From Streptococcus oralis (GTDB lineage: Bacteria; Bacillota; Bacilli; Lactobacillales; Streptococcaceae), in NCBI RefSeq assembly GCF_001578935.1, contig NZ_KQ969522.1:301659-365658 (forward strand): a DNA stretch of 64,000 nt. Reading direction: 5' to 3'. A program made the translations under genes and the position numbers. Below are positions 7,876-18,628 of the stretch, piece after piece. The number at the start of each line of letters is the position of its first letter. Position 1 is the first letter of the stretch. The notes under the pieces were generated by a model. That model made no database searches. It saw nothing but the letters and a program-made list of their open reading frames with translations, and was not told the DNA's origin.

Positions 7876-10699
7876 GATGTAACTTTCCTTTCAAATAGTG
7901 TCCTGTGTAGCTGGCTTCATTGGCCGCTACTTCTTCTGGGGTTCCTGTTGCGATGATGGTTCCACCACCGACACCGCCCTCAGGTCCCAAATCAACAATA
8001 TGGTCTGCTGTCTTGATGACATCCAGATTGTGCTCGATAACAAGGACGGTATTGCCATCGTCGACAAAGCGAGCCAAGACTTTAAGCAAGCGAGCGATAT
8101 CCTCGGTATGAAGCCCTGTCGTCGGCTCATCCAGAATGTAGAAAGATTTTCCTGTCGAGCGTTTGTGGAGTTCACTAGCCAACTTCATACGCTGGGCTTC
8201 TCCCCCAGAAAGGGTGGTAGCTGGTTGCCCTAGCGTTACATAGCCCAGCCCCACATCCTTGATGGTCTGAAGTTTGCGTTGAATTTTTGGAATATGTTGG
8301 AAGAATTCCACCGCATCGTTGACGGTCATGTCCAAAACCTGCGAGATATTCTTTTCCTTATAGTGGACTTCTAGGGTTTCACTGTTATAGCGAGTCCCGT
8401 GGCAGACTTCACAAGCCACGTAAACATCTGGCAAGAAGTGCATCTCGATCTTGATAATCCCGTCACCTGAGCAGGCTTCACAACGGCCTCCCTTAACGTT
8501 GAAACTGAAGCGGCCCTTCTTATAGCCTCGAATCTTAGCTTCGTTTGTCTGAGCAAAGAGGTCACGTATATCGTCAAAAACTCCCGTATAGGTAGCCGGG
8601 TTGGACCTCGGCGTCCGTCCGATCGGGCTCTGGTCAATATCAATCAAGCGGTCTACATGCTCAATCCCTGTAATCGTCTTAAACTTACCAGGCTTGTCTG
8701 AATTGCGGTTGAGCTTCTGGGCAATGGCTTTTTTGAGGATACTGTTGATTAAGGTCGATTTCCCTGAACCTGACACCCCTGTCACTGCGATGAATTTTCC
8801 TAGTGGGAAACGAGCGGTAATATTTTGCAAGTTGTTCTCACGCGCTCCTGTCACTTCGATAAAGCGACCATTTCCGGAACGACGCTCTGCTGGCACTGGA
8901 ATGGCACGTTTCCCTGACAAATATTGACCTGTGATAGACTTGCTGTTGCGAGCCACCTGCTTGGGCGTTCCTGCAGCGACAATCTCTCCACCAAAAACAC
9001 CAGCACCCGGACCAACGTCAATCAGATAATCCGCCTCGCGCATGGTATCTTCGTCATGTTCTACCACGATGAGAGTATTGCCCAAGTCACGCATCTTTTT
9101 CAGACTAGCAATCAGGCGGTCATTATCCCTTTGGTGAAGGCCAATCGACGGCTCATCCAGGATATAGAGGACACCTGATAGGTTAGACCCAATCTGAGTT
9201 GCCAAGCGAATACGCTGACTCTCTCCACCTGAAAGGGTTCCTGCCGAACGTGACAGCGTCAGATAGTTGAGTCCCACATTATTGAGGAAGGTCAAGCGAT
9301 CCTTGATTTCCTTGAGAATAGGACGGGCAATGATGGCTTCATTTTCAGACAAGGTCAACTGACTCACCAACTCCAAGTGGTCTGCGATAGACAGGTCTGA
9401 GATTTCACCGATATGCGGTCCTTGCTCGCCACCTACACGGACAGACAAGGCCTGATCATTGAGACGGTAACCGTGACAGGTTCCACAGGTCAGCTCATTC
9501 ATGTAGAGGCGCATCTGGGTGCGCGTGTAATCACTGTTAGTCTCATGGTAACGACGCTTGATATTATTGACAACTCCTTCAAAAGGAATGTCGATATCAC
9601 GCACACCACCAAATTCATTTTCATAGTGGAAATGGAATTCCTTGCCATCAGACCCGTAGAGAATCAAGTTCTTGTCTTCTTCTGACAAGTCCTCAAAAGG
9701 CGTATCCATATCCACTCCAAAGGCTGTCATGGCCTGCTCTAGCATATTTGGATAGTAGTTGGATGAGATAGGATTCCAAGGTGCTAGGGCACCCTCACGC
9801 AAAGTTTTGCTGGTATCAGGAACCACCAAGTCAACATCTACCTCCAGCTTGATGCCCAAACCATCACACTCGCTACAAGAACCAAAAGGAGCATTGAAGG
9901 AGAAGAGACGCGGTTCTAACTCTGGAACAGTAAAGCCACAAACTGGACAGGCATAATGCTCAGAGAAGAGCAGCTCAGAATCGTCCATAGTGTCGATAAT
10001 CACATAACCTTCTGCGATACGAAGAGCAGCCTCAATAGAATCAAAGAGACGGCTACGAATGCCCTCCTTGATGACAATACGGTCAACCACGACATCAATA
10101 TTGTGTTGCTTGCTCTTGGACAACTCTGGCACTTCGGTCACATCATAGACCTCCCCATCCACTCGGACGCGGACATAACCGTCTTTCTGAACCTTTTCAA
10201 TGACACTCTTATGTTGGCCTTTTTTCTTACGAATGACAGGAGCTAAAATTTGCAGGCGCTGGCGTTCTGGCAATTCCAAGACCTTATCCACGATTTGCTC
10301 TACAGAAGAAGCCTTGATAGCCCCGTGCCCGTTGATACAGTAAGGCGTCCCCACACGTGCGTAGAGGAGACGCAGATAATCATTGATTTCAGTCGTGGTT
10401 CCCACGGTCGAACGAGGGTTTTTGCTGGTGGTTTTCTGGTCGATGGAAATAGCTGGACTGAGACCATCAATAGCATCTACATCTGGCTTCTCCATGTTGC
10501 CTAAAAACTGACGAGCATAGGCTGATAAACTCTCTACATAGCGACGTTGGCCCTCAGCATAGAGGGTATCAAAAGCCAGACTGGATTTCCCAGACCCTGA
10601 CAAACCAGTCACGACAACCAGCTTGTCTCTTGGAATCTCCACATCAATATTTTTTAAGTTATGGGCACGCGCCCCATGAATCACAATTTTATCTTGCAT
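7868..10699 (-). CDS. uvrA: UvrABC excision nuclease subunit A
   Basis: DNA damage recognition ATPase of nucleotide excision repair, 943 residues as usual for UvrA. Both ABC modules are complete: Walker [10 protein letters not shown] near residue 34 and [10 protein letters not shown] in the second half, signature LSGGESQRI and LSGGEAQRM, plus zinc-finger cysteines (CPVC and the C-terminal CEAC / CEVC pairs). The start at [18 protein letters not shown] is preferred because the family begins there; an upstream in-frame Met is not conserved. A minus-strand TATAAT at 10731-10736 gives a short leader. pepP overlaps its end. Confidence 0.96.
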   Translation of the reverse strand: MQDKIVIHGARAHNLKNIDVEIPRDKLVVVTGLSGSGKSSLAFDTLYAEGQRRYVESLSAYARQFLGNMEKPDVDAIDGLSPAISIDQKTTSKNPRSTVGTTTEINDYLRLLYARVGTPYCINGHGAIKASSVEQIVDKVLELPERQRLQILAPVIRKKKGQHKSVIEKVQKDGYVRVRVDGEVYDVTEVPELSKSKQHNIDVVVDRIVIKEGIRSRLFDSIEAALRIAEGYVIIDTMDDSELLFSEHYACPVCGFTVPELEPRLFSFNAPFGSCSECDGLGIKLEVDVDLVVPDTSKTLREGALAPWNPISSNYYPNMLEQAMTAFGVDMDTPFEDLSEEDKNLILYGSDGKEFHFHYENEFGGVRDIDIPFEGVVNNIKRRYHETNSDYTRTQMRLYMNELTCGTCHGYRLNDQALSVRVGGEQGPHIGEISDLSIADHLELVSQLTLSENEAIIARPILKEIKDRLTFLNNVGLNYLTLSRSAGTLSGGESQRIRLATQIGSNLSGVLYILDEPSIGLHQRDNDRLIASLKKMRDLGNTLIVVEHDEDTMREADYLIDVGPGAGVFGGEIVAAGTPKQVARNSKSITGQYLSGKRAIPVPAERRSGNGRFIEVTGARENNLQNITARFPLGKFIAVTGVSGSGKSTLINSILKKAIAQKLNRNSDKPGKFKTITGIEHVDRLIDIDQSPIGRTPRSNPATYTGVFDDIRDLFAQTNEAKIRGYKKGRFSFNVKGGRCEACSGDGIIKIEMHFLPDVYVACEVCHGTRYNSETLEVHYKEKNISQVLDMTVNDAVEFFQHIPKIQRKLQTIKDVGLGYVTLGQPATTLSGGEAQRMKLASELHKRSTGKSFYILDEPTTGLHTEDIARLLKVLARFVDDGNTVLVIEHNLDVIKTADHIVDLGPEGGVGGGTIIATGTPEEVAANEASYTGHYLKGKLHHE

Positions 10700-10780
10700 C
10701 TTTGTTCTTTCTAGTCCATTATTGCTTTCCATTATACCAAAAAATGTGAAATTCTATTACCAAAAAAACTGATTTTGTAG

Positions 10781-10786
10781 TATAAT
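10781..10786 (+). promoter_or_regulatory. -10 element of the corA promoter
   Basis: TATAAT preceded by TTTTGTAG lies 45 bases before the corA ATG. No good -35 hexamer is visible. The uvrA -10 (10731-10736, minus strand) lies 45 bases away, so the two divergent promoters share this intergenic stretch. Confidence 0.5.
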
Positions 10787-10830
10787 AGTACGGTGTGAAA
10801 AAATCCAAATACTAATGAAAGGATAGGGAT

Positions 10831-11775
10831 ATGAAACAAGTCTTTCTCTCAACAACAACGGAATTTAAAGAGATTGATACACTCGAACCGGGCACTTGGA
10901 TCAATCTCGTCAATCCTACACAAAACGAATCACTGGAAATCGCTAATACCTTTGACATTGACATCGCAGACCTACGAGCACCACTCGATGCGGAAGAAAT
11001 GTCCCGTATTACCATCGAAGATGAGTATACTTTGATCATCGTGGACGTGCCGGTCACAGAGGAAAGAAATAACCGCACCTACTACGTAACCATCCCACTT
11101 GGTATTATCATCACCGAGGAAACCATTATCACTACGTGTTTGGAACCTCTACCAGTCCTTGATGTCTTTATCAACCGTCGATTACGTAATTTTTATACGT
11201 TCATGCGTTCCCGTTTTATCTTTCAGATTCTCTATCGCAATGCAGAGCTTTACCTAACAGCCCTTCGTTCGATTGACCGTAAGAGTGAACAAATCGAAAG
11301 CCAACTGCATCAGTCAACTCGTAATGAAGAATTGATTGAGCTCATGGAATTGGAAAAAACCATCGTCTATTTCAAAGCATCCCTCAAAACAAATGAGCGC
11401 GTGATTAAGAAATTGACTAGCGCAACTAGCAATATCAAGAAATACCTTGAGGACGAAGACCTGCTCGAAGATACCTTGATTGAAACCCAACAGGCCATCG
11501 AGATGGCAGATATCTATGGAAACGTCCTTCACTCTATGACAGAGACCTTTGCCTCTATCATTTCCAACAACCAGAACAACATCATGAAAACCTTGGCCCT
11601 TGTGACCATTGTCATGTCTATCCCAACCATGGTCTTTTCTGCCTACGGGATGAACTTTAAGGATAATGAAATCCCCCTAAACGGCGAACCACATGCCTTC
11701 TGGTTAATCGTCTTTATCGCCTTTGCTATGAGTGTCTCGCTCACTCTCTATCTCATCCATAAAAAATGGTTCTAA
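10831..11775 (+). CDS. corA: CorA-type magnesium/divalent cation transporter
   Basis: Membrane channel of 314 residues. A large cytoplasmic N-terminal domain with long helices (residues 130-250) is followed by two C-terminal transmembrane segments; the first ends in the selectivity motif YGMNF, the defining feature of the CorA/Mrs2 family. The ribosome site GGATAGGG precedes the ATG. It is followed 11 bases later by the DUF1129 gene, so the two are probably co-transcribed. Unlike mgtA in this window, no Mg2+ riboswitch is visible in front of it. Confidence 0.93.
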   Translation: MKQVFLSTTTEFKEIDTLEPGTWINLVNPTQNESLEIANTFDIDIADLRAPLDAEEMSRITIEDEYTLIIVDVPVTEERNNRTYYVTIPLGIIITEETIITTCLEPLPVLDVFINRRLRNFYTFMRSRFIFQILYRNAELYLTALRSIDRKSEQIESQLHQSTRNEELIELMELEKTIVYFKASLKTNERVIKKLTSATSNIKKYLEDEDLLEDTLIETQQAIEMADIYGNVLHSMTETFASIISNNQNNIMKTLALVTIVMSIPTMVFSAYGMNFKDNEIPLNGEPHAFWLIVFIAFAMSVSLTLYLIHKKWF

Positions 11776-11786
11776 GAGGAATCCCT

Positions 11787-12464
11787 ATGTCTCAGATTGA
11801 TCTACAAAAATTAACCAAGAAAAACCAAGAATTTATCCACATCGCTACCCAACAATTCATCAAAGATGGGAAAACAGACGCTGAAATCAAGGCTATTTTT
11901 GAGGAAATCATTCCCCAAATCCTTGAAGAGCAAGCCAAAGGAACGACAGCTCGTTCCCTCTATGGCGCACCAACCCACTGGGCTCATAGCTTCACTGTCA
12001 AGGAGCAATATGAAAAAGAGCATCCAAAAGAAAATGAGGATCCAAAACTCATGATTATGGACTCAGCTCTTTTTATCACCAGCCTCTTTGCATTGGTTAG
12101 CGCTCTGACTACCTTCTTCTCTACAGATCAGGCTATTGGCTATGGGGTGATTACCCTCTTGTTGGTTGGACTTGTAGGAGGACTTGCCTTCTACTTGATG
12201 TACTACTTTGTCTACCAGTATTATGGACCAGACACAGACCGTAGTCAACGTCCTCCTTTCTGGAAATCAATCCTCGTTATCCTAGCCTCTATGGTCCTTT
12301 GGCTGGTTGTCTTCTTTGCAACAAGCTTCCTACCAGCCAGCCTCAATCCAGTCCTTGCTCCATTGCCTTTGGCTATCCTAGGAGCTGCCCTTCTCGCCCT
12401 TCGCTTCTATCTCAAGAAACGCTTCAATATTCGAAGCGCAAGCGCGGGCCCATCACGTTATTAA
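11787..12464 (+). CDS. DUF1129 family membrane protein
   Basis: Protein of 225 residues with a soluble, charged N-terminal half (residues 1-85, helix-rich) and four predicted transmembrane segments in the C-terminal half, ending in a basic tail. This matches DUF1129 proteins of Firmicutes, which often follow corA; their function is unknown. The ATG at 11787 is chosen because AAGAGGA lies nine bases before it. Co-transcription with corA suggests, but does not show, a link to cation transport. Confidence 0.85.
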   Translation: MSQIDLQKLTKKNQEFIHIATQQFIKDGKTDAEIKAIFEEIIPQILEEQAKGTTARSLYGAPTHWAHSFTVKEQYEKEHPKENEDPKLMIMDSALFITSLFALVSALTTFFSTDQAIGYGVITLLLVGLVGGLAFYLMYYFVYQYYGPDTDRSQRPPFWKSILVILASMVLWLVVFFATSFLPASLNPVLAPLPLAILGAALLALRFYLKKRFNIRSASAGPSRY

Positions 12465-12479
12465 GAAAAGTGAACAGCT

Positions 12480-12827
12480 ATGGCATATAGTCAATCTTTA
12501 GCTCAGCAGATTCGAAAAATTCTAGCACTCAAACTTCCTCCCCAAATTTTCGAAGAAGAGTTAGAAGAAAAGAAACTATTTGGTGGCCTGGCCTTTATGA
12601 TTCGTAGGAAAATGGTCCTTACAGTCAGTTCCAGAAAGGACGAGCTGGTTATGGTGAGAATTGGCAAAGAAATGGAAAAGCAAGTTCTCCCCCGAACAGG
12701 AGCTCATACTACATTGATGAGAGAACACCTTTATCATGGCTACATAGACCTAGATATAGAAGGTCAAAAAGAACTGCCTTACTGGATTGATTTAGCCCTC
12801 TCCTATAATCAAGAGTTGACCAAGTAA
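12480..12827 (+). CDS. TfoX/Sxy N-terminal domain protein
   Basis: Cytoplasmic protein of 115 residues matching the TfoX N-terminal fold: an N-terminal helix, then KKLFGGLAFMIRRKMVLTV as the core strands, and a C-terminal helix. In gamma-proteobacteria Sxy/TfoX controls competence, but single-domain Firmicute members have no proven role and should not be taken as competence regulators. It lies 15 bases after DUF1129 and is followed by a strong terminator, so it ends the corA operon. Confidence 0.8.
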   Translation: MAYSQSLAQQIRKILALKLPPQIFEEELEEKKLFGGLAFMIRRKMVLTVSSRKDELVMVRIGKEMEKQVLPRTGAHTTLMREHLYHGYIDLDIEGQKELPYWIDLALSYNQELTK

Positions 12828-12854
12828 CTCATATCCAGCGAGATTAGAAAAACG

Positions 12855-12882
12855 AAAAGCAACTGCATAGGCGGTTGCTTTT
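12855..12882 (+). terminator. Terminator of the corA operon
   Basis: AAAAGCAACTGC pairs with GCGGTTGCTTTT in twelve continuous pairs around a four-base loop and is followed by more T residues. Confidence 0.88.
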
Positions 12883-12988
12883 TCACTTGCTTTCTTGAGA
12901 TTCAATAGCACTTCTGAGTCTAATTCCTATAGTTTTCTCTCATCTTTTGTGATAAAATAGGCTCAATCCATTTCTAGGAGGATGAGTT

Positions 12989-14026
12989 ATGGTTTCTACT
13001 ATTGGTATTGTTAGTTTGTCTAGCGGTGTTATCGGAGAGGACTTTGTCAAACACGAAGTCGACTTGGGTCTCCAACGTCTCAAGGATTTGGGACTCAATC
13101 CGATCTTTTTGCCCCATTCACTAAAGGGCTTAGACTTTATCAAGGACCATCCTGAGGCACGTGCAGAAGATTTGATGCAGGCCTTTTCGGACGATAGCAT
13201 CGACATGATCCTATGCGCCATCGGTGGGGATGATACCTATCGCTTGTTGCCCTACCTTTTTGAAAATGACCAACTAGAAAAAATTATCAAACAAAAGATT
13301 TTTCTTGGCTTCTCGGATACCACTATGAACCACCTTATGTTGCACAAACTAGGGATCAAGACTTTTTATGGGCAATCCTTTCTAGCAGACATTTGTGAAT
13401 TGGACAAGGAGATGTTGCCCTATAGTCTCCACTACTTTAAAGAATTGATCGAGACAGGAAAAATCTCAGAAATTCGCCCTAGTGACGTTTGGTATGTGGA
13501 ACGAACTGACTTCAGTCCCAAGGCTGTAGGAACACCTCGTGTCAGTCATGCAAATACCGGTTTTGACTTGTTACAAGGAAATGCTCAGTTTGAGGGAGAA
13601 ATTCTCGGTGGTTGCCTTGGGTCTCTCTATGATATCTTTGACAATTCTCGATACGCAGACAGCACGGAGCTCTGCCAAAAATACAAACTTTTCCCTGACT
13701 TGTCAGACTGGGAAGGAAAGATTCTCTTGTTAGAAACAAGCGAAGAAAAGCCTGATCTGGAAGACTTCAAAAAGATATTGCAGACTTTGAAAGAAACTGG
13801 GGTATTTGAGGTCATCAGTGGACTCTTGGTCGGAAAGCCAATGGATGAAACCTTCTATGACGATTATAAAGAGGCACTATTAGATATCATTGACAGCAAT
13901 ATCCCGATTGTCTATAATCTGAATGTCGGCCACGCAACTCCAAGAGCCATTGTTCCCTTTGGCGTTCACGCCTATGTAGATGCACAGGAGCAAGTCATTC
14001 GCTTTGACTATAACAAAGAAAGCTGA
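12989..14026 (+). CDS. S66 family peptidase (LD-carboxypeptidase / MccF-like)
   Basis: Serine peptidase of 345 residues. The nucleophile motif is GFSDTT near residue 111, with the catalytic Glu likely in LLETSEE and His in NVGHATPRAIVPFG near the C-terminus, the Ser-Glu-His arrangement of family S66. Members either trim L,D bonds in peptidoglycan or hydrolyse microcin C-type nucleotide-peptides (MccF, self-immunity). There is no signal peptide, which favours a cytoplasmic MccF-like or recycling role. The substrate cannot be decided from sequence. Monocistronic, with its own terminator. Confidence 0.85.
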   Translation: MVSTIGIVSLSSGVIGEDFVKHEVDLGLQRLKDLGLNPIFLPHSLKGLDFIKDHPEARAEDLMQAFSDDSIDMILCAIGGDDTYRLLPYLFENDQLEKIIKQKIFLGFSDTTMNHLMLHKLGIKTFYGQSFLADICELDKEMLPYSLHYFKELIETGKISEIRPSDVWYVERTDFSPKAVGTPRVSHANTGFDLLQGNAQFEGEILGGCLGSLYDIFDNSRYADSTELCQKYKLFPDLSDWEGKILLLETSEEKPDLEDFKKILQTLKETGVFEVISGLLVGKPMDETFYDDYKEALLDIIDSNIPIVYNLNVGHATPRAIVPFGVHAYVDAQEQVIRFDYNKES

Positions 14027-14043
14027 GATGAATTTCTCAGCTT
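14020..14043 (+). terminator. Terminator of the S66 peptidase gene
   Basis: AAGCTGAGA and TCTCAGCTT form a nine-pair stem overlapping the stop codon and followed by TTTCTCTT. It also faces the end of the convergent CPBP gene. Confidence 0.8.
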
Positions 14044-14068
14044 TTTCTCTTGTATAACTACTAAAATG

Positions 14069-14739
14069 TCACATACTACTGATAACTAAAATGATGAAAG
14101 AAAGGCTATTCCCTAACATATGAACAACTAGAGGATAGTAAATATTTTCTTTTCCTTTCACATAAATAATAGACAAGGCGATGCCTCCACCTAGATAACC
14201 GACTGCACTGACCCACTCTGATAAAGCCAAACTGTGCATATGAGTCAGAGCAAAAACAAGTCCTACCAGAAGAATGCTTAACCAACTTGACAGACTTTTC
14301 TGCAAGTGATGTAACAAGAGCTGACGGAAAAAGAGTTCTTCCATAAAAGGTCCGATGACACAAGCAAAAACAGCTATCAGTAATGGTTGCTCTTGAAAGG
14401 TACTTTGAATATTCGACTGGTTTAGACCTTGTCCGTCTAGCCCCAAAAACTGTCTCAATATTCCCGAGATAAAGCCAAAGAAAACAGTCATCAGAATGAG
14501 AAATAGCCATCCTGTTAAGACGCCAAATAAGAATTTTCTCTTAGTTTTTCTAATCTCATTCCATTGTTGGATTAATCTATCCTTAAATAAAAAGAACCAT
14601 ACAGAGCTAATACTACATAAACTAGATAATTCGCAATTGAAGATGACATCAAGGAGGCTAACCATTTAACACCGTCAAAAACAAAGAGAGCCGTGTAGAG
14701 GATTGTAAAAATAAGGATTCCCTTATGTTTATTAGACAT
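14069..14739 (-). pseudogene. CPBP-family membrane protease, interrupted by a one-base frameshift
   Basis: The reading frame starts at 14739 with a good ribosome site (GGGGGAG) and overlaps the tag stop. It encodes MSNKHKGILIFTILYTALF and two membrane segments, then shifts frame at a run of five T (14589-14593 on the + strand as A). The second frame continues with KDRLIQQWNEIRK and the catalytic motifs EELFFR, FALTHM and HMLGN of intramembrane CPBP/CAAX glutamic proteases. One more T restores a single frame of about 220 residues. Such proteases are often tied to bacteriocin immunity. It may be a true lesion, phase variation, or an assembly error. Confidence 0.75.
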
Positions 14740-15304
14740 TATCTATCTCCCCCTTCCACTCACAATCATTCTCGTGGTCATCAACCAGGCCTGAAGCCTG
14801 AAGAAAAGATAAGACAGCAACTGGGCCTGTGAACTTGAAGCCTCGTTTTTTTAGATCTTTGGCTACTTTTTCAGACAAAGGCGTTTTAGCTGGAGCTTGG
14901 CGGTAATCGGGAACATCATTAACAATAGTTTTCCCCTCAACAAAAGACCAAAGATAGGCATCAAAAGAACCATATTCTATCTGTAGTCTTAAAAATTCTT
15001 GGGCGTTGGCACGTGTCGCAAAGAGCTTAGCACGATTTCGGATGATGGCTGGATTATCTAACAAAGCTTCCAACTCCCCATCTGTCATTTCCGCGACCGC
15101 CTGAATTTGATAGCCATGAAATGCTTCTCGGAAGGCTTGGCGTTTGTTTAGTACCGTTTCCCAAGAAAGCCCAGCCTGATAGGTTTCCATACAAAGAAGT
15201 TCAAATAACTTTTGATCGTCATGAAGAGGTTGCCCCCACTCTTCGTCATGGTAGGCAATATAAAGGGGATTGGTCATCTTGACCCAGCCACAGCGGGTTT
15301 TCAT
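14732..15304 (-). CDS. tag: DNA-3-methyladenine glycosylase I
   Basis: Base-excision repair enzyme of 190 residues that removes 3-methyladenine from DNA. The start region RCGWVKMTNPLYIAYHDEEWG and the ETYQAGLSWETVLNKR segment are diagnostic of Tag; the Cys and His residues that bind its structural zinc are at the N-terminus and in the VDDHENDCEW tail. It lies 11 bases after ruvA in a mutL-ruvA-tag repair operon, the usual streptococcal order. Confidence 0.95.
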   Translation of the reverse strand: MKTRCGWVKMTNPLYIAYHDEEWGQPLHDDQKLFELLCMETYQAGLSWETVLNKRQAFREAFHGYQIQAVAEMTDGELEALLDNPAIIRNRAKLFATRANAQEFLRLQIEYGSFDAYLWSFVEGKTIVNDVPDYRQAPAKTPLSEKVAKDLKKRGFKFTGPVAVLSFLQASGLVDDHENDCEWKGEIDNV

Positions 15305-15315
15305 AGTATATTCTC

Positions 15316-15909
15316 CTATTTCACCAGCATCTTGAGAGCTGACTTGATATAGTTCTCTGCTGTATCCGTCGTTCCTTCAAAGAATTTCTTGATTTTCTTG
15401 AGCTCAGTTGCCTTGTAGCCCAATGCCAACATAGCTTCCATAGCTTCTTCCAGTTCTTGGTTTTCAGCGCTGGTTTGCACTGCCACCTTGGCAGGAAGAT
15501 CATCACTAGCCACGACTACCTTGCCTTCCAAGTCTAGCACCATCTGCTGGGCTGTTTTCTTGCCAATCTTTGGAAACTTGGTCAAGTAAGTGATGTTCTT
15601 GGTCTCAATCGCTTGAACCAGACCAGCATTATCATCGGCAGCGATAATAGCAAGAGCTGATACAGGACCAATCCCTGAGACCGAGATCAGACTAAGAAAG
15701 AGTTTCTTCTCATCTTCTGAGCGAAAACCATAGAGCAGATGTGCGTCCTCACGGACAACTTGGTGCACATAAATTTGAGTTTCTTGATTGGCCTGACCTG
15801 AGTAAGCATAGGGATTGGCTACATGCAAGATATAACCGATACCATTCGCCTCTAGGACGATGTATTTGGCAGTGATTTTAGTAATGATTCCTTTTAAATA
15901 TTCGTACAT
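15316..15909 (-). CDS. ruvA: Holliday junction branch migration subunit RuvA
   Basis: Tetrameric junction-binding subunit of RuvAB, 197 residues. The OB-fold covers residues 1-65, two helix-hairpin-helix motifs follow ([14 protein letters not shown] and [16 protein letters not shown]), and the C-terminal UBA-like RuvB-binding domain ends the protein after an acidic linker. ruvB is not next to it in this window. It is spaced 12 bases from mutL and 11 from tag, so it is co-transcribed with both. Confidence 0.95.
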   Translation of the reverse strand: MYEYLKGIITKITAKYIVLEANGIGYILHVANPYAYSGQANQETQIYVHQVVREDAHLLYGFRSEDEKKLFLSLISVSGIGPVSALAIIAADDNAGLVQAIETKNITYLTKFPKIGKKTAQQMVLDLEGKVVVASDDLPAKVAVQTSAENQELEEAMEAMLALGYKATELKKIKKFFEGTTDTAENYIKSALKMLVK

Positions 15910-15921
15910 AGGATTCCTTTT

Positions 15922-17874
15922 CTATTCGTACTTGCCTAGTTCCCTGAGGCTGGTGTGATTTTCCTGAATGCGACGGAACATCTTTTCCATATCCGACTTG
16001 GTGAAATGCACCAAAACAGGACGTCCATGGGGACAGTTATAGGGATTGTCACATTGAGAGAGCTGATAAAGGAGCTGTCTGGCTGAGTGGTCATCGATAC
16101 GATGGTTGGCCTTGATAGACCGCTTGCAGGACATCATGATAGCCAGCTCTGCTCGGTATTTCTTGATCGAAACTTCCTTAGTCAAAAGGAGCATATCACA
16201 CATTTCATAGATACCAGACTCGATTTCTTCCTCTGCCATCCAAATAGGATGTTCACGTAGGATAAATTGATTTTCTCCGTACTCTGCTAGAAAGACGCCC
16301 ACTTCCTCTAAGAGAGGCATTCTTTCCCTGAGACGAAGGGCATCATCTGCAGGAAATTCAAAGATGTAAGGTACTAGGAGTTGTTGCTGGCTCTGATCAA
16401 CATTGCCAATGCTTTCACGATATTCCTCATACTTGACCCGCTCCTGGGCCGCGTGCTGGTCGATGATGTAGAGTCCATCTCGCCCTTGGGCAAAAAGATA
16501 GGTTCCGTGCATTTGTCCGAAAAACTCCAACTCTGGGAAGCTGGATGCTTCTTCTCGTTCCAGCTTGTCATAAGCCTTATCGAGACTAGCTAGGTCTAAC
16601 TCTGGATGATCTAATTGATCATAGTTAGCTGGCTTTCTCTCTGCAAAATGCAGTTTTGCTGGCTTGGTCAGCTGGTCTAAGGTTTCCTTGGCAAACAGGG
16701 TCAAGTCCTGTCCTTCATCAGTCAATTCTACCTGATGATCAGCCACCTCAGCTTGACTAGGTTTTGAGAGTTCTGTTTTTTCATAGTAAAGCGTATTTTC
16801 TTTGAGTGGGAGAATGGTCTGCTCTACCTTTTGACGATTGCGCACGGTCGACTTGGCAAGATTTTCCAAGGCATCAGGGATCAAGGCTTGTTCCTTGAGA
16901 CTATTTGCAATAGCTTCTGAAACCAGCGCCATTAGCTCTCTTTCCTTAGAAATTCGCACCTCTTGCTTGGTTGGATGGACATTGACATCAGCCAGATAAG
17001 GATCGATATGGATGTGAATGACAGCCAGTGGAAAACGCCCCACCATGAGCTTGCTACCATAACCATCAAGAATAGCACGGTTGAGCAAGAAGTTCTTGAT
17101 ATAACGGCCATTGATGAAGAGGCTGATATAGTTGCGGTTTGCTCGGGTTAACTCAGGCAAGGACACAAAACCTGTAATTTCGAAATCTAGGTCAGAATTC
17201 TCAATTTCAATCATCTTCTTGGCACTCGCCAAACCGTAAATCCCTGCGATGGCTTGGCGTAGTTGACCAGTCCCTGCTGTCCGCGTCATTTCCTTGCCAT
17301 CACTGATTAAACTAAAGGAAATCTCAGGATGGGCCAAGCCCAGACGGTTGACAATATCAATGATGTGAGACAACTCCGCTTGCTGGCTCTTCATATACTT
17401 GAGGCGGGCAGGGGTATTGAAAAAGAGGTCCTCCACACAAACCTTGGTTCCTACAGGACTAGTCGCTGGGATGACTTCCTCAACTTCACCTCCACGCGCA
17501 ACGAGCTTAGTCCCATGACTCGCACCATCCACCGCTGTCAACAGAGTCAGCACACTAACAGAAGCGATAGAGGGCAGGGCTTCACCACGAAAACCAAGCG
17601 TCCGAATCCGAAAGAGGTCTGCTTGATTTTTTATCTTACTGGTCGCATGACGACGCAAGGCCAATTCCACCTCATCGTGGGCAATTCCATGACCATTATC
17701 GGTGATTTGAATTTTCTTGAGACCGGCTTCCTCAATCTCAATGATAATCTGACTAGAGCCCGCGTCAATGGCATTTTCTACCAACTCTTTGACCACACTG
17801 GCAGGACGTTCGATAACCTCCCCTGCCGCAATCTGGTTTGCCAACACTTCTGGTAATTCAATAATATGAGACAT
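15922..17874 (-). CDS. mutL: DNA mismatch repair protein MutL
   Basis: Mismatch repair ATPase and endonuclease of 650 residues. The GHKL ATPase domain shows [17 protein letters not shown] and [10 protein letters not shown]. The C-terminal domain carries [14 protein letters not shown], which fits the DQHA-x2-E-x4-E metal-binding motif of MutL proteins with endonuclease activity. A TATAAT at 17922-17927 on the minus strand precedes it. mutS lies 1.2 kb away on the same strand but is separated by a divergent two-gene unit. Confidence 0.96.
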   Translation of the reverse strand: MSHIIELPEVLANQIAAGEVIERPASVVKELVENAIDAGSSQIIIEIEEAGLKKIQITDNGHGIAHDEVELALRRHATSKIKNQADLFRIRTLGFRGEALPSIASVSVLTLLTAVDGASHGTKLVARGGEVEEVIPATSPVGTKVCVEDLFFNTPARLKYMKSQQAELSHIIDIVNRLGLAHPEISFSLISDGKEMTRTAGTGQLRQAIAGIYGLASAKKMIEIENSDLDFEITGFVSLPELTRANRNYISLFINGRYIKNFLLNRAILDGYGSKLMVGRFPLAVIHIHIDPYLADVNVHPTKQEVRISKERELMALVSEAIANSLKEQALIPDALENLAKSTVRNRQKVEQTILPLKENTLYYEKTELSKPSQAEVADHQVELTDEGQDLTLFAKETLDQLTKPAKLHFAERKPANYDQLDHPELDLASLDKAYDKLEREEASSFPELEFFGQMHGTYLFAQGRDGLYIIDQHAAQERVKYEEYRESIGNVDQSQQQLLVPYIFEFPADDALRLRERMPLLEEVGVFLAEYGENQFILREHPIWMAEEEIESGIYEMCDMLLLTKEVSIKKYRAELAIMMSCKRSIKANHRIDDHSARQLLYQLSQCDNPYNCPHGRPVLVHFTKSDMEKMFRRIQENHTSLRELGKYE

Positions 17875-18023
17875 CTTTCAGCCCCTTTCTGTATCTATTT
17901 TCCTAGAAATTGATTAGTGCTATTATACCATATTTCAGATGTTACCAGAAAAAGCAAATACCACATAGACTCCAAATCTCTCCACATAGACAAAAGCTCT
18001 TGCCATGGGTCGTAAAATAGTGG

Positions 18024-18130
18024 TATACTCAATAAAAATCAAAGAGCAAACTAGAAAGCTAGGCGCAGACAGTACTTTAGTACGGCAAGACGACGCTGAC
18101 GTGGTTTGAATTTGATTTTTGAAGAGTATT
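18024..18130. repeat. BOX-type interspersed repeat (boxA and boxC, no boxB)
   Basis: TATACTCAATAAAAATCAAAGAGCAAACTAG-type sequence at one end (boxC-like) and GACGCTGACGTGGTTTGAA ending in GAAGAGTA at the other (boxA-like) match the pneumococcal BOX element as remembered. About 107 bases, in the intergenic stretch upstream of the LytTR gene. BOX elements form stable RNA structures and can modulate a neighbouring gene; any such effect here is unproven. The remaining bases 17875-18023 hold the mutL promoter and two copies of CCACATAGAC. Confidence 0.8.
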
Positions 18131-18187
18131 AATAAAGGTGTACAGGAAGTGAGATTAACCTTGTATAACTGAAAAGGAGAGAAATTT

Positions 18188-18628
18188 ATGAAAGTAGAAC
18201 TACAGATTAAGGAGACCTACAAGGAAGAAAAGCTGATTGTTCAAGCACCTAAATCAACCGAGAAAGTCCTGAAAGTCATCGAGTTCGCTGAAAATCTTGA
18301 CCAAAAAGAAACAATCAAAGGAAAGATTGAAGATCAGGTCTATCTAGTTGAAATTGGCAAGATTCAGCGCTTCTATATAGAGAATCGAAAGGTTCTAGCA
18401 GAAACTGCATCTCAGACCTACAGCATTTATTTGCGACTCTATCAGGTTCTTGAAATTCTGCCGACCACTTTTATCCAAATTTCCCAATCTGAAATCGTCA
18501 ATATCGACTCGATCTCTCATCTCAAGCTCACGCCCAACGGTCTGGTTGAAATTTTCTTAAAAAACGAAAGCTTCACCTACTCTTCACGCCGTTACCTAAA
18601 AACCATCAAGGAGAAATTAGAACTATGA
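18188..18628 (+). CDS. LytTR-domain DNA-binding regulator without receiver domain
   Basis: Protein of 146 residues: a short N-terminal segment, then a LytTR DNA-binding domain from about residue 45 to the end, recognisable by FIQISQSEIVNIDSI and FTYSSRRYLKTIKEKL. There is no response-regulator domain. It overlaps the following DUF3021 gene by four bases, the classic LytTR plus membrane-protein pair in which the membrane partner holds back the regulator. The regulon is unknown. Good ribosome site AAAGGAGAG. Confidence 0.88.
   Translation: MKVELQIKETYKEEKLIVQAPKSTEKVLKVIEFAENLDQKETIKGKIEDQVYLVEIGKIQRFYIENRKVLAETASQTYSIYLRLYQVLEILPTTFIQISQSEIVNIDSISHLKLTPNGLVEIFLKNESFTYSSRRYLKTIKEKLEL

Noticed and set aside
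12480..12827. Competence regulator based on the TfoX/Sxy name
   Set aside because: Only the N-terminal domain is present and streptococcal competence uses ComX; the operon context is ion transport.
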